A DNA stretch of 64,000 nucleotides from Asterochloris sp. CNOR1 (GCA_963969365.1 OZ017760.1:434001-498000); one strand, 5' to 3'; shown: positions 39,705 through 53,006, counted from the stretch's first letter. Numbers and translations: made by a program. The notes: generated by a model not told the origin, from the letters alone.

Positions 39705-42700
39705 CTGCAGGCGGGATCGCTCCCTGTGGTACTCTGACGCCCTGAGCAGAGCAGTGCTGCTGTCATCCATGTTGCCCGGCCTCAAGCTCCAGGACTGCTT
39801 GGAGGCACTGCCAATGCTGCTGCGCTTGTTCCTGCAGCCAGACAGGGCAGGGCTGCAGAAGCATTACACAGCCCAGAAGGGGCTCTGCTGCATATGAGAG
39901 AGCGTAGACACATGGGCTGCGACACCAGCCCAGACACGACAATTGGGACACCGTAGGGTCGCTGCAGAGAGAAGAGCACAGGCGTCCATGTAATTCATGA
40001 TTTCTAGGCACACGCCACTCACCTCTGCAGGTGAGGCCACTCAAAGTCTGTTGCCTTGGCAGACCAGGCGCCCTGCAGTGGTCCGCCATAGTCTGAGTCC
40101 AACTGTAGGGCGTCCTGTACAGCAGGGAAAGACTTTCATGACCGAAGAATTGGTATGCTCACGACTCAGGCCACAAGAATCCCTGTGCAGCACATCAAGG
40201 CAAAGGGGGTGCTCCAGGCTTCAGGCCGCGAGGCACCTTGTGCAGCAGAGACAGCATGTACAATGGGAGAGAAGGTGCCCTGATGGCATAGCCCATGAGG
40301 CATCCTGTACAGCAGAGAGACGCAGTCACGTCCTGAGAAAGCGTGCACAGGCTCATGCTGCAAGGTCTTGCCGTGCAGTCGAAAGGGGAGCCAGGCTTCA
40401 ACAATCAAAGGAAGGCTAGACCATGAGATCTTGTACAAAATAGAGGCACTTGGCCAGCATTGCCATGAGTATCCTGTACTAATTTCTGGGTCAACGGGCC
40501 CACCTGGTGTTGGGTGGAGGGTGTGCTCAGCCCTGCCATGTAGTCCTGACCAAAGCGGTGACCCAGCAGCTGCAGCATGCCAGATGCTGGTTCTGCACGT
40601 GCCTCCTGGGAATCTGTGGCAATGTGCAGGGTCCTGTAGGGCGATTTGGCCCGAGGAGAGCGGCCAGCCAGTTCCCCCTGCGAGTCCTGCAGAGCATTTA
40701 TGCTCAGCATCTAGTCACCAGTTGCCACCGGCATGTGCTTGCTGGCAATTTGCAGGGTCTGGTGGAGCACTTTGGCCCTACAGGAGTAGCAAAGTCCTGA
40801 AGAGGAGTGTTGCTGGAGAGTCGTCCACTGTCATTCCGATGTGCACCTCGGCAATGTTCAGGATCCTGTCAGGCACTTTGCCCCAAGATTCGCTGTCATT
40901 TGCTACATCTAATTGCACATTGGCACAAACTGATTGCTCAGAGAGCAGGCAACAGGGTTGCAGGGGGATACGCTGCACAGCAATGCTTTACTGCAGCTGA
41001 GGGTATCCAGCTTTTGGAGCTGATGGTGTTGATGCATGAGGCAGGGAAAGCAGCAGCACTACCTGATGGAGGGCCAGCCAGCTGGAGCTCTCTGGGACCT
41101 CCAGCTTGGGCAAAGGGGCGTGCTCACTGCGCTCCTCCAACAGGGAGGCGCCCCCCCACGCTGCCTGCAGCTTGTCTCTGTAATGGCCTGAACCTGTCGC
41201 TTGGTGCTGCACCACTGACCGCCACAGCGAGCGCTCAGGCTGCCCCAGGCCCTCTGCTGGGCTGCTGCGTGGCCACTGGCTGGCAGGCCTCCTGTCAATT
41301 GAGGACTGCCTGGGTGAAACCTTTCCCTGGCTCCTGCGGGTATGGCGGCTGGCTGCCGGGCTGGATCCCCCATTCTCAGAGTGCTCTGAGGCCCTAGGAG
41401 GGTGCCTGTGTACAGATGCAGGGGGTGGAAGGGTGGAGGATGCTGGCTGTCCTGTCTGGCTGAAGGAACCTGGGTAATGGCTGGGCTGAGCTGCGACCAA
41501 AGGGCTTGCCATGCTGTGTAACGGGCTGCCCTTATCCTGCCTGCATGTCATGATGTTCTTGCTGAGCTGGATCAGCATGTGCAGCCACGGCAAGGACTGC
41601 AGCCCAGTGATGGCGGGCTGGAGGTCTTCTGCACTGGCAAGCCAAAACCCGTCAAGTTGTGTAGCGTGTGCACCAATCAGGGCATGCCTCAAATGGTAGT
41701 ACAGCCTGAGCTGTGCGTTCATATCAGTTGTGAGCACCTTTCCTGACTTGACATGGTGCTTGATGAGAAGCGAGGCATTCTGCATTGGCTCCAGCAGCTT
41801 GGCCCTGGAGCAGGCAGCTTGCGTGTCCAGCAGCAAGCAGACAGACAGTGTTCTCACCTGGCCTGGTGATCGATGAATGGGGAAGTGCTCTGCACTGGTG
41901 CCAGCAGCCTGGCCCTGGCGCCTCGGCCCCAGGCGCTCTGACTGGAGCTCTGGGACCGCCCAGGGCTGCGCACCGTCCTGGCAGTTACAAAGGAGGCGTC
42001 TGGGGTGCCACGCATGGAGGACTCCTGCTCCACGCGGCACATGTCGTCCTCAGCAAGATCCTGCCCATACCTGCAGGGGCAGCATGGCACGCTCACCACC
42101 TCTGAAACGCATTGGGTGACGTCATGCATGTCTTCCATTCATGGCGGCAAATGTCTTTGTCAACAAGGTCTTGCCCCCCTTTGCAGAAGCAGCATGACAT
42201 GCTGACAGGTATCATATGGGACTCTGCGCAAAAGCACGGCGGATGCCAGCGCAACAAGCCCCTCAGAGCTGCCAGGCTGGTGGCTGTCATCAGGCAGTGG
42301 GTGTGGAGGGCAGCAAGTCAACCTGGAGGCAAGTGCTTGGGAGCCCCCAAGCAGCAGCTGACATCACAGTGCACACCAGCCTATGGACAAGTCACACTGT
42401 GCTCCTGCCTCTGGCGGCTCCTTGATCAGTGGAGGAAACCAATTGTAACCACCTGCAGCCTTCAGCAACCCGTGCATGCGCCCTTTCAGGCCATGCAGCA
42501 CAATTGTAAAGGGTGATCTGGTAGGCAGTCTATGTACACATGCACCTGTCGCCGCCGGCCTCGCCTCTTGTGACCTGCGCTTCTTGGCCAATGCGCCTAG
42601 CCAGACTGTCCAAAAGAGCCCTGCAGGGCAGTCAGCCGCCGCATCAAGACACCTGGTGTCAACTGGATCTGCAGCTGCCTGCTGTGACAGCCTTCAGACA

Positions 42701-45700
42701 GCTGCTGCAGGTGATTGAGCAAGCCCTGGGGGCGAGAGGGACAAGAGAGGTGCACCCTGGACGGCAGACTGTAAGGGCACAGCGCATTGGTGCAGGGCTA
42801 TAAAAAGAAGAGACGAAGAGGAAGAAGCCCACCTGGGGCTTGCAGCGCCGTCTTGGGACCCTGCCACGGAGCCTGCAGCATCAGCTGCCGCGCGTGCAGC
42901 GGCAGCCGCAGCGTCTGCCATGTGACTCAGCGCCAGTGCATCCTGTGAGGGCGTCTGCACCGCAGCAGTCCAGTGCTGCACCACAGCAGGGTCCAGGCCC
43001 TGCTTTGCTATGGGCCGCTCTGCAGCTCCTGGCAGCAGGGCAGCGTGACTGCTGCACCCAGACCCTCGATGCTGTGGATGCTGCGGGGTGGCAGCATCGG
43101 CACTCTGGCCGATACTGCAGGCACCTGGCATGTCCTCCGCTGACCCCCGCGTGCTACAGTGCAGCGTGTTTGCGGCCTCAGGCATGCAGACTGAGGCAAG
43201 ATCGTCTGTCTGGCTGCCAGAGTTTCTCTGATGAGAGTGCGGCACAAATCCAGCGGCAGCAGCCTGGTTTGCTGCCTCCAGTCGTTGAGCTGTGCTGCTG
43301 CGAGGACTCCCCTGACTCGTTCTGATGCGCAGGCCCAGGTTTGGCAGTGAGGGTGCCTCCGCGCTGCCAGGATGCTGCTGCTGCTGCTGCTCAATTGAGC
43401 CAGTCTGCGTGCCAAAGTTCTTCAGCACTCCCTGCACATCGTCAATGGAGCGCGGCAGGTGCCCCGCCTGGACCTCAGCATCAGTGCAGGCTCCGAGCTG
43501 CCGGTCTGGGGCCGCCTGCTTCTGGGTATCTGGCTGAGCCAACCGGTCCTGATCAGCAGTCAGGGCCTGACTGCTATCAGGACCTTCAGCAGCAGAGGGT
43601 CCTGATTCCTCTGGATTGGCAGGCGGTCTGACAGCAGGCTGTTCAGGCCCTGCCTCCAGCACAGTCTGGCAGGCCACTGAGGCCATGTCAGGCCCTGCTT
43701 GCACTGAGATGCTGGACAGGCTAGCACCCTTCTCGGCAGGGCTCCGGCGGCCAGCACTCACCAGCGCCTGCCGCAACTCAGCCAGTGCAGCCTGCAGCCA
43801 TCAAGTGGGCTGAGTAGGGCAGGCACTTGGCCGAGGGGCGGCCTTTATGCAAATCGATGTTTGCAGATCAACAACATGGTGGCACTGACTCTCAAGGCTT
43901 GGTGGCACAGCCACCTAACCACACTTAGCCTCCTGTCTGTAACTTGCTCAGACAGCAGCTTGGTGTACAGGCAACTGCCTCTTCATGTACACCAAGGATC
44001 TCCGGGCCTGCTGCATAGGCTGTCACTGCAACCACACAGGCAATCACTGTAAAACACACCTGTTTGGAGGCCTCAGCCTCTCGGCGCTCCGCGTCAACTC
44101 TAGCTGCTGCCTCTGCAGCTGCTGAGGTGGCCTCTAGCAGAGCCATAGCCATCTCTGAGTCCGCCTGCAAGCCAACACGGTAGTACAAGCACTGCAGGGC
44201 TGCAATCCAATGCACATCAGCCGCAGCTGGTGCAAGCTGGATTGTGTCTGCAGCAAAGCCCCAGCACCATTCCAATGGCACCCACTTACCTCCAACTGCA
44301 GCTGTTTCCAGTGCTGCGCTGCCTGTTCCTGGTGGTGCTCCAGCTGCCGCTGCAGGTCAGCAGCCCTGGCATTTGCCCCCTCCGTCTGCTCCTGAGCAGC
44401 GATTAACTGCCTCTGCAACTCGTCCAGGCGCTGTTGCAACTGCTGCTGCAGGCTGGCTGCCTCGACTTTAGCTGCGCATGCCTGGCGCTCACCTGCCTGC
44501 AGGCAGGACGGCAGCATGCTGTGTTTCTAGTCTGTCAGGCGCCAAGGCTTGAGAGACACATTGTGCTTGCAGGCGGAGTCAATGCCAATACTTTGGCTTG
44601 CTGACCGCTACATGCACTCAAGAAGAGCTCATGGGTAGTTTTGCTTGAAGCAATGATGAACAGCCCAGCAGTGAAGGCCAGCTCACCTTCATCTGGCTCT
44701 GCAACTCTGCAACTTGATTGCGGCAAGTGCCCAGGTCTGCCTGCAGCTGCGAGGACTGTGCGTTGCACGCCTGGAGCTGCCGTACTGCAACCTGCAGGCA
44801 GACAGGTTATGAGCAGCGATGCACTACCACTCTGACCACGCGCAGACCCTGCTGCAGGTGCTCCCAGACTGCCCCTCAGGTGGGTGGCAATTGTCAAAGC
44901 TGCACACCGACTGCACAGCACAACTCAAACTCTAGGAACCTGCAGATGGCAGTCTGCAGAAACCAGTGGGTGTACCTCATGGTCAGCTGTACAGCGCGAG
45001 TGGGCTTCCCGCAGCTGCCTGGCCTCCGCATGAGCACTCCTGACCTCATCCTCCAGCCTTCCTGCATCAGGCACTGCAGACACTCCGGAACTTCTGTACT
45101 GACGAGAGACAAAACAACATGCGGCAGTAAGGACCACAGAGATTGCCGCCATGCCTCCAATGTTCGAGAATGCGGTGCGAACATGTGATATCGAGACCAC
45201 CAGGGCATACTTTTTGCAGACTGGCTCACAGTCAGGCAGCCCACTTGTGCTGCAGATAGGCAGGGCATGTATTTGTGGGCCGCCCGTGGGGGCTCTGAGA
45301 ACCCTCTTCCTGGCTGAGCTGCAGCCACATTGCAGTACTGCGGAGCCATAGTCACATCATGGGTGTCCTGAGGGCCCTGCTTGCCAGTTCTGTATCAGGC
45401 AAGCAGAGCGTCGCACAATCTCATCAGCTTGGCTGACCTGACAGTGCTGCATCAAACCCAGTGCATACCAGCGCTCCTTCGTACTGGTGTGACCCTGCTA
45501 CCATGCAGAAGATTGTGCAGCAATGGCTCACCTTGCTAAGAGATCCACCCGACAATTCCATGCAGCATCCATCCAGAGCACTATCATGCTGTGCTGCTGT
45601 TGTCAAAGCTTTGTGCAGCTGTGCCTCCTCTGTGCGCAACCCATGTGGCTAAAGCACAGATGTCCTAGCAGTAGAGCTCTGTGTGGTTTCGCCGCACCTG

Positions 45701-48700
45701 TCCGGGAGATCCACATGGCAGTGCTGTGCTGCAGGGCCTCCTCCTTCTGCTTCAGCGCAGCAGCAGCCTGCTGAGCTGCAGCCTCAGCGAGATTGTCTGG
45801 CTGCACACCTGCAGACAGTGCAACCCAGTTCTTCATGCACCTGGAGATGCCCTCAAAAGGAGGGCTGTGTGCCAAGCCTATCTCAGCAGGTCACCCTTGC
45901 AGCAAAGTGTGCCAGATCGATTATTCAATGAGGCACCTCCCCCTCTCGAAGGGGCAGACCCTGGTCAGATTTGCAATGGAATGCATGCACCTGGGTCCTA
46001 AGCCACAGCTCCAAGCGTTTCATCTAGACAAGGGTCTGTTGCTTGTACTAGATGGCCCCAGAGCGCCAGGGACTCACGTTGCTGGGCCAGGCGCTCATTG
46101 ACCTCCTTCAGCCTCAGGATCTCCTGCCGAGCAGCCGCCAACAGGCTGTCCCTGCCAGGGGCCTGCCCCATCCGTGCCAACAGGGCACTGCTAACTACTC
46201 CCTCAGTCTGCACTGCCACAGAGGCGTTTGCCACTGCTGGCGCAGGTTGCTGTGTGACAGCTGACCGCTGAGCTTCTGGGGAATGGGGCCTGGTAGCAGC
46301 AGGTGTGTCCCAGGATTTGGCATGCCTGGCCGCTGCTAGTGTGGCCTCTTCAGCAGCAGAGGTGTGGTGTGCCTGCCTGCTGCTGGCATTGCTGACAGGA
46401 TGCCGCTGACGGGAAGTCTGGTGGGTTGGGCTGGTACCAGACGAGCCAAAGGCACTGCCGCCGCTCGAGCTCTCAGCACTGCACAAAGACTCACCCCTTT
46501 GTGACTGGCAGAGCGGCAGGGACACAGCACGGCAATGGCCTGTTCAAGCCACAGGATCAGGAGGCATTCAATGGTGACTGTGAGACATGACTTGTTTGCC
46601 TCGTTTCAATAGGCGACCCAGGCAATGATGAACATCAGGCAGGCGACAAGGAGGCACACAGGCTCACCCTGAGCAGTCATCGCCGCTGAACCCCAGTGCT
46701 GCCTGCCAGTCCGGCTGAGACTGCCTGCACCGCCGCCGCTGCCTGGCCCCTGTGCGACGGCTGTGCTGGGCCGCCTCCAGCTGGGCTTCAAGCATCATGC
46801 CGCGGGACTTCTCTGCCTCCAGCTGCTGCCGTAGCTGCTGCACCTGCAGGCAGGCAGCGGCAAAGGCAGGCTTGAGAGCAGTTTGCTGAGCAGCACACCT
46901 GAGGTGCTGCTCCAATTAGCTACAACTTGAAGTGCTTGGGTGCCCACTTCAGATGTGACAGCCCTTGGCCTGGAAGCAGACCGTCAAGCTGATGATCGGC
47001 TGCCTTCAGGTGTGCTCATGGCTGCATTGAGGCAGCTGCCATTGTGAGTGACTCATGCAGCGGCACGGTGGCTGCACAGGCCGCGCTGCAAGGCTAGCAG
47101 GGCTGCCAAACGCCCTTGGTCGGCAGGGGCTGCAGTCTGTGCCAGCACAGCCCACTGTTGAGTCAACAAACAATGCAATCGCACATAAGATCCCACCTGA
47201 TGCTGGCTGCCTGCCGCTGCCTGAGCCACCAGCTGGTCCGAATCCTTCAACTGGTCAAGTTGCTGCTGCAACCTTGCCACAGTGGTCCTCTCAGCCTGCA
47301 GACCAGCCAGTGCTCTGCTCAGCTTCCCTGCTGTGGCGTGGCCTGTGCAAAGGCAGCCCTGCTACTACCTCATAGAGCAGCCACAAGTGCGCAATTCCTT
47401 GACTTGGGCTGACTCAATGTCTGCAAAGCATGTGGTAAATGTTTTTCTCATGCGTCTTGCACACTCACAATTTGCGCCAGCTGCTGCCTTGCAGGAGGTT
47501 TGCAGACCACAGCCTGTCACAGGTCTGGCTTGCAGTGGCGCTGGCACACAAGCAGTTTGCCACAGCAGCTGACCTGCAGTGTGGCCTCCCACTGCTGGCG
47601 CTCCTGCTGGGCAGACTCGCGCGCCTGGTGCAGCTGGGCTTTGAGCGGGCTGCTGCTGGCAGACTGGCGCAAGGCAGGTTGCCTGCCCCTGTTTGGGCTG
47701 ACGTTCTCCACGTCAGTAGCACCTGCAGATGGGCATGCCTGGCGCCTCAGCCTCCTGACTTGAGGACGCTGAACGCCGTCAAGCTCTGCAAACACAAGTC
47801 CCCCTGGACTGTCACAACTCCAAATGCGACCAGCCGCTGACCGCAGGGAGCTTGCTGATCCAGGAACATTGCAGGGACTGATGATGATGCACAAAAGCAG
47901 CCTGCAGCATGCCGCCCTGCTCTCTCACCAAGCATCCTGCTGCCTGCGCTGCCGGCAACTTGCCGCCCAGCTGTCTGGGGGCTGCCCGCCTGTGGATGGC
48001 TGCCAGCAGGTGACCTGGCTGCTGCGGGACCTGTGCTCTGCCTGAGCTGTTCAGTCTGTGCCTCTGCAGCCTCTCTGCGCTGGCGCTCCATGCGGAGCTG
48101 CCCCTGCAGCTCCTGCATGTGGGCCTGAGCCTGGGCCTGCACCGCTTGGAGCTCCTGGTCATACCTGCAGGCACAAGCAGACCGCTCATATTCCTGTAAC
48201 TGTGCTGCAGCTTCGCGGTGCCAGGGGTCCAAGCGCAGCTGCCCTAAAGCTCTTGCATCTGTGGCTTGGCCTGGACCTGCGCTGCCTGAAGAGCAGACCA
48301 GCAGGTGAGAACAGTGAATCCAGCACATGTTGGCTTTAACGTCTGGCATGGGCGCTCACTGCCTGCAGCTCAGGGGCTGACCTGCAGGCACAGGCAGGCT
48401 ACCAAGCGTCTGCTGAGCTGGCTGGGCACTTTATCGATGGCAGGGAAATCACGGCTGGTGTGTGCACCAGGAGCTGTAATTGCTATGTCTTGGGGGCTGA
48501 CGTGGAGGGACGCCACCATGTTTTGGCTCAGCCAAACCCAGCCACAAGCTGTCCCAGCCATCCCATGCAGCTGACCAACAAGCAGCCCACGAGCAGGACT
48601 TGCCCATACGCAGACTGCACGCGTAGTGGGGCAAGATGACTAGCTGTGAGGGGCCAGGCGAACCACCCATGTCACATTCCAGCGCTTGTGCACTCCACGC

Positions 48701-51700
48701 CATGCTTGCAGGTTTCTGAAGGTGATGCTTGCCTGCGCGCCGTCTGCATGCCGTCCTGCGAGTCCAGCTCAGCAATGCGGGCCTCCTGCCAGTCCATGTG
48801 CAGCCGCGTGTCATGCAGCGTCGCCTCTGCCATCTCCCTGCAGAAAGCAAGGGGTGGGACGTGACTTGCCCCCAGCTGTCGGTAACGCTGCAAGGGGTCC
48901 AGCTGCAGTCCAGCTGCACATGATGATGTTGGCATTGCCATAGGCCAGTGCATCATTGATGGCACCTCAGAACCCTTGGAGGTGATGCTTTCAGAGTGAA
49001 GTGCAGCCAACCGTGCAGCCAGGACCTCCCCCGTAGCCTCTACGCTTCCATGTAGTACAGCAGTGCCGCGGTCACTGGCCTCATGGGCTCTGATTAGAGA
49101 GGTGTATGGTGAGATTTCTGCAGGGTGCCATCTGAGGCTGCAGCACACCGGGCAATCTCTGCTACCGCTGCAGCCCACTACTGTGTCTGGTGAACACTGC
49201 ATGTCACGACCTAACAGTGGCAGCTGGCTTCACAATGCTGCTTTGCTTCACTGAGGTGCCTGCCAGCTGTGAGAGGCTGCGGCTCACTAGGCAGCCTACG
49301 CCTCTGCCGCAGCCCTCTGCTTCTCCAGGCATGACATGCAATTTGCTCAGCAGAACAGTGCAGCTGGCCTCATGATGCTATTGTGACTCAGCCCCCAACA
49401 GGTACTCATCAAGTGTGGTGTGAGGCTGCAGCTCACCAGGCAGTTCCCGTAGCGTCCCAGATACTTCTCCATTGGGCTACTTGCAGCAAGAAGGTATCCA
49501 CCATGAAGAGGATAGCTCACCGGGCGGCCTCCGACTGTGCTGCAGCCCTCTGAGCCTCCTGAAGCTGCAGGCGCATCTGGGCAGCCTGCTGCTGCGCCTC
49601 GTGTGCATGGCGCGCTGAGGCATCTGCTTGCAGCATGGCATCAGCCACCGCCTTGGCGGTGTCTGACTTGCCCTGCTGAAGCTCTGCTCTTGCTGCGGCA
49701 GCTGCCTCCACCTGCAAAGAGTGGTGTGGATGTCAGAGGGTTGGGCGCCCCATGCAGCATGCTGGTTGCCTGCCAAGCCTGGTGACACCATACAGGCCGC
49801 TACTTTACCAAGCTTCTGGTCGAAGGCACGAGTTTCCTTGTGATCTTCACAGACAACTATGGCATCTAGAGCTCACTCATGTTGCTAGTGACGCACTGCC
49901 ACCTCTTACACCCAATCAGTCAAGCTTGGCTAGAGGGATAATGACATGGTCAGTTCACAGCCCCTGTGCCGCTTTGCAGCCTACTTTTCTTTGCTGTGTT
50001 GCTGCATCTGAGCACTGTTGCCCCAGCGAAGGCAGTTGATGACATGCAGTTCTTCCAACACTCACGAGCCAGTGCTCAAAAGGAAAGTAGCGCTGCTGCC
50101 ATACTCTGCTGCTCTTGCCGTTGCTGTGCTTCAGTGCTGTGCTGTGCAACACCCAGACCAAGCATGCAAATGGAGTTAGCCTGCATGGGACCACCATATA
50201 CATTGCAGCTCACCTGCTCATTCAGCTTGTTTTCAAGATCAGCCACTTGTCTAGCGCGAGCCTTGCACAGCAGACGGCTCTGAGCCGCCTCCATGCTCAG
50301 GCGCTCCCTCTCTGCAGCTGCAGCCTGCAACATGGCTGATTGGTACATGGTTGTGATGCTTGCGTTTCAGAGCTGGCAGACATGGCAACACCACAGGGAT
50401 GGGCACACAGTCTGAACCTTCAGAATCTCTAACAACCCTTGATTGCTGAGCCTCCCTCAAGCAGTTCAGGACCCAGATTGTCTGTCATTGCAGCATGATG
50501 AGGCACAGGCTTACTTGCAAGCCATGTAATTGCAACCATTGCTGCACACCTGCTGCTGGGCCTGCATCTGCTGCTGCAGCCTGGCTTGCTCAGCAATGGC
50601 CTGCTGCTGAGCGATGGCCGCGGCTGCAGCAGCTGCCGCCTGAGCTTTGGCCTGCTCCTGCAGCTGAGCAATCGTGCCGCCTCGGAGAGCATCCAGGTCA
50701 CCGTGGTGCAGCTGCCCCTGGGGAAAAGGCAGAAATGTTCTCAATGCTGCCTCAGATGAGCAGAACAGGCAGGCAGGCAGCATGTGCAAAGGTGTGGATA
50801 ATTGCAGTCAGAGGCGGCTGGAGACATACATGCAAACCACCATTCGTGATGGTTTCGAGCGAGGCAGACCCTGTATCTATACTGCAGCCATGTCCTGCTG
50901 CTGAGGCAGTTGAGGTGGCTCATGCACAAGCAGTCCTGAACAGGACTGTACCTGCAGTAGAGCCATGTCCTGTTGCTGCTGAGCCAGCATCTGCCCCCGC
51001 TCTGCAGCCTCAGACTGGGCTGCGTCCCTGGACCTCTGCAGCTCTGCCACCTGCAGGCAAGAGACACACATTCTGGCATCGCAGAAGTGTGTCGTGCAGC
51101 AACTTCAAGCAAGTCAGGCACAAGGTTTAGCAGGGAGACCCAGCATAGCCATGTGCAGGCATACCAAGCGGGTAGTGCAGCACAAGCCAAGCACAACATG
51201 CAGACAACAATGTCTGTGGGCGCCCTGTGAAGTCCCTAGTGTGTGGCCCACCTGCTGCTGCGTGTAGTCCAGAGTCTGCTGTGCCTGCTGCAGGGCAACT
51301 CGCAGCCCAGACACTGTCGCATGCAGCCTCCCATCCTCCATGCTGGGCAGCAGGGGCGCCAGGAGGTCCCCCCTGCTGCCAGCCGGCCTGGTTGGCAAGG
51401 AGGGCAACACGGCCTCAGGTGGCGTCACAGCAGCAGTTGCCAAGCTGCTGTGCCCGCCTGTGCCTCCTCCCTGGCTGGCTGCAGGCTGCCCCTGGCGCAC
51501 TGGGCCTGTAACTGAGCCAGGGTTGGCTGCCGGCGTGTATGGGGAGGCAGGAAGCTCACCAGCCGCCAGACTGCCAGCAGGCCATGGCGCTGCCTGGCTG
51601 TCAATCGGGGTCTGAACTGCAGAGGTGGCCCTCAGTGAAGTGCTGGCAGCCTGCTGTCCTGAGCCAGCACCCCCCTGGGACCCTGACATGTGCTCAGCAC

Positions 51701-53006
51701 TGATACTCCTGGCAGGTGCTTGCTGTGGATCGTGACTCCTGCCATTCTGCCAGACGCTGCTGGGGGGCTCCACGCTGTAGCTCCAGCCTGCTTGCCCCTG
51801 GGGGCCTGCCCTGTGCTGCTCCCGAGCGACCCTGGGATGCTGCTGCGGGCTCCTTGTGCTCTGGTGTTCAAAGTTCTGCTGCCACTCGCTGCCCCCGCTC
51901 TGATGCAGAGAACCCTGCTGATGGCTGCCCTGGGGCTGCTGAGCTTGCTGAGCCCAAGCAGGCCCAGGCAAGGTGAGTGCTCCCTGCTGCAATCCACTCT
52001 CCCTGCTCTGGTGCGGAGAGCCCTGCTGCTGACCGCCCAGGGACGGATCAGTGTACTGAGCTCCAGGCGTCCCAGCAGCCCCAAGCAGCGCCTGCGTGCT
52101 GACGGGCTGTGCAGCATTGGGCTGCCCAGAAGCTGTCAATGCAGTGGATGCCCCTGCATGAGGGCTCAGTGCCCACGCCGCAGGCTGCTCCCTGCCACGC
52201 TGCTGCAGGCCTGCCGAGGGCTCTCCCTGGGCAGGCTGGGGTGTCAGGGAGCGGCTCCTCACATACTGCCCTGAGTAGGAGCGCAGGCTGTCAGGCAGGA
52301 TGTAGTGGTTGAGCTTGGGCGTCCCCCTGGTGCTGCATGGGGGGGCCACCTGATCTGGGCGGAACACCCAAGACACAGGGGACGGGGCTGCCCCTGCAGG
52401 GCACCCAGGGACATGTGTACAGCCAAGCTTGACTGCTGCCGCAAAACATGATGAAGGACTGCAAGCTGCTTTACAAATGGAAGCCACAGTGGCACATGCA
52501 GGAGCCTGAAAACGCATCACAACATGCTGCAGGATGCCTCCTATGATGCATGTCTCCCACCTGGCAATGATGCTGCAGCAGCAGAAACCGCTGAAGGAGG
52601 TGCCTGGCCAATCCCTGCAGCCAGTCAACACCAGGGCATCGTTGTGAAGGCCAGGGTGCCAAATCCTTTCCTGGACACTGTGGTGCTGCATGTTTGGCAA
52701 GCACTTTCTCACCTGGTGCTGGCAACTGCTGCAGTCTCCTGGCAAAGTCAGCAGCATCCTGGGGACTGTGGAGCGCTGCCTGACGGGCTGCAGCATCGAA
52801 GATGAACTCAACCCCCGACTCATTCATGCGGTGTTTATTCAGTGCCTCAGCTCCATGCGTAGACCTAGGGACTCAGAGATCACTGCGGTCAAACAGAACA
52901 AACTTTGACCCACCTGCTGCTGTGCAGGGCTGTTGTTGCTCTCAGCTTCAAAGGGTGTCAGCGTCGTGGAAGGGGCCACGAGCGTTGCAGCACTCTTCTG
53001 CGCCAT
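39705..53006 (-). CDS. Very large coiled-coil protein with multiple QT (LC8-like) motifs; not recognised
   Basis: About 25 exons, read high to low: 53006-52914, 52845-52713, 52393-51252, 51050-50952, 50717-50550, 50324-50214, 49711-49521, 48837-48733, 48164-47929, 47785-47574, 47295-47197, 46843-46668, 46478-46078, 45808-45698, about 45098-44976, 44791-44687, 44496-44290, 44164-44060, 43791-42833, 42620-42546, 42070-41858, 41804-41063, 40686-40504, 40114-40023, 39831-39705. Phases agree everywhere except the join near 45698/45098; the 3' end is open. The product has about 2,070 residues. It has a short ordered-looking N-terminus (FIFDAAARQAALHSP), a Gln/Ser/Pro-rich exon of 381 codons, long coiled coils, then disordered stretches with a folded-looking patch (LLIKHHVKSGKVLTTDMNAQ). 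Six QT motifs suggest dynein light chain binding. It could be a centrosomal, basal-body or cytoskeletal scaffold. In-frame ATGs at 53006 and 53081 are both possible starts. Confidence 0.75.
40190..40485 (-). repeat. Tandem decayed copies of the acceptor edge of the exon at 40114
   Basis: The real exon edge on the plus strand reads GGGCGTCCTGTACAGCAGGG (40109 onward). Related sequences follow near 40232 (GGCACCTTGTGCAGCAGAGA), 40301 (GGCATCCTGTACAGCAGAGA), 40428 (GAGATCTTGTACAAAATAGA) and 40470 (GAGTATCCTGTACTAATTTC), spaced about 40-130 bp. They fill most of the intron. Confidence 0.7.
40725..40895 (-). repeat. Two decayed copies of the exon at 40686-40504
   Basis: Within the exon the plus strand reads GGCAATGTGCAGGGTCCTGT then AGGGCGATTTGGCCC. 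Copies near 40745 (GGCAATTTGCAGGGTCTGGT, then GAGCACTTTGGCCC) and 40852 (GGCAATGTTCAGGATCCTGT, then CAGGCACTTTGCCCC) follow at about 105-130 bp spacing. Neither copy keeps the reading frame. Confidence 0.85.
41880..41925 (-). repeat. Decayed copy of the acceptor edge of the exon at 41804
   Basis: Plus-strand CTCTGCACTGGTGCCAGCAG then CCTGGCCCTGG resembles TTCTGCATTGGCTCCAGCAG then CTTGGCCCTGG at 41778-41810. This copy overlaps the coding exon 42070-41858, so here the duplicate is itself part of the gene. Confidence 0.6.
42165..42205 (-). repeat. Decayed copy of the acceptor edge of the exon at 42070
   Basis: Plus-strand CAACAAGGTCTTGCCCCCCT then GCAGAAGCAGCATGACATGC echoes CAGCAAGATCCTGCCCATAC then GCAGGGGCAGCATGGCACGC at 42050-42092. 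It lies about 110 bp upstream in gene sense. Confidence 0.8.
50878..50912 (-). repeat. Decayed copy of the donor edge of the exon at 51050-50952
   Basis: Plus-strand ACTGCAGCCATGTCCTGCTG followed by CTGAGGCAG resembles CTGCAGTAGAGCCATGTCCT then GTTGCTGCTGAGCCAG at 50952-50987. It lies about 75 bp downstream in gene sense, inside the intron. Confidence 0.65.

Noticed and set aside
51252-52393. Overlapping plus-strand open frames of up to 194 codons in this stretch
   Set aside because: They are antisense shadows of the long Gln/Ser/Pro-rich exon of the minus-strand coiled-coil gene, and they lack splice signals and motifs.
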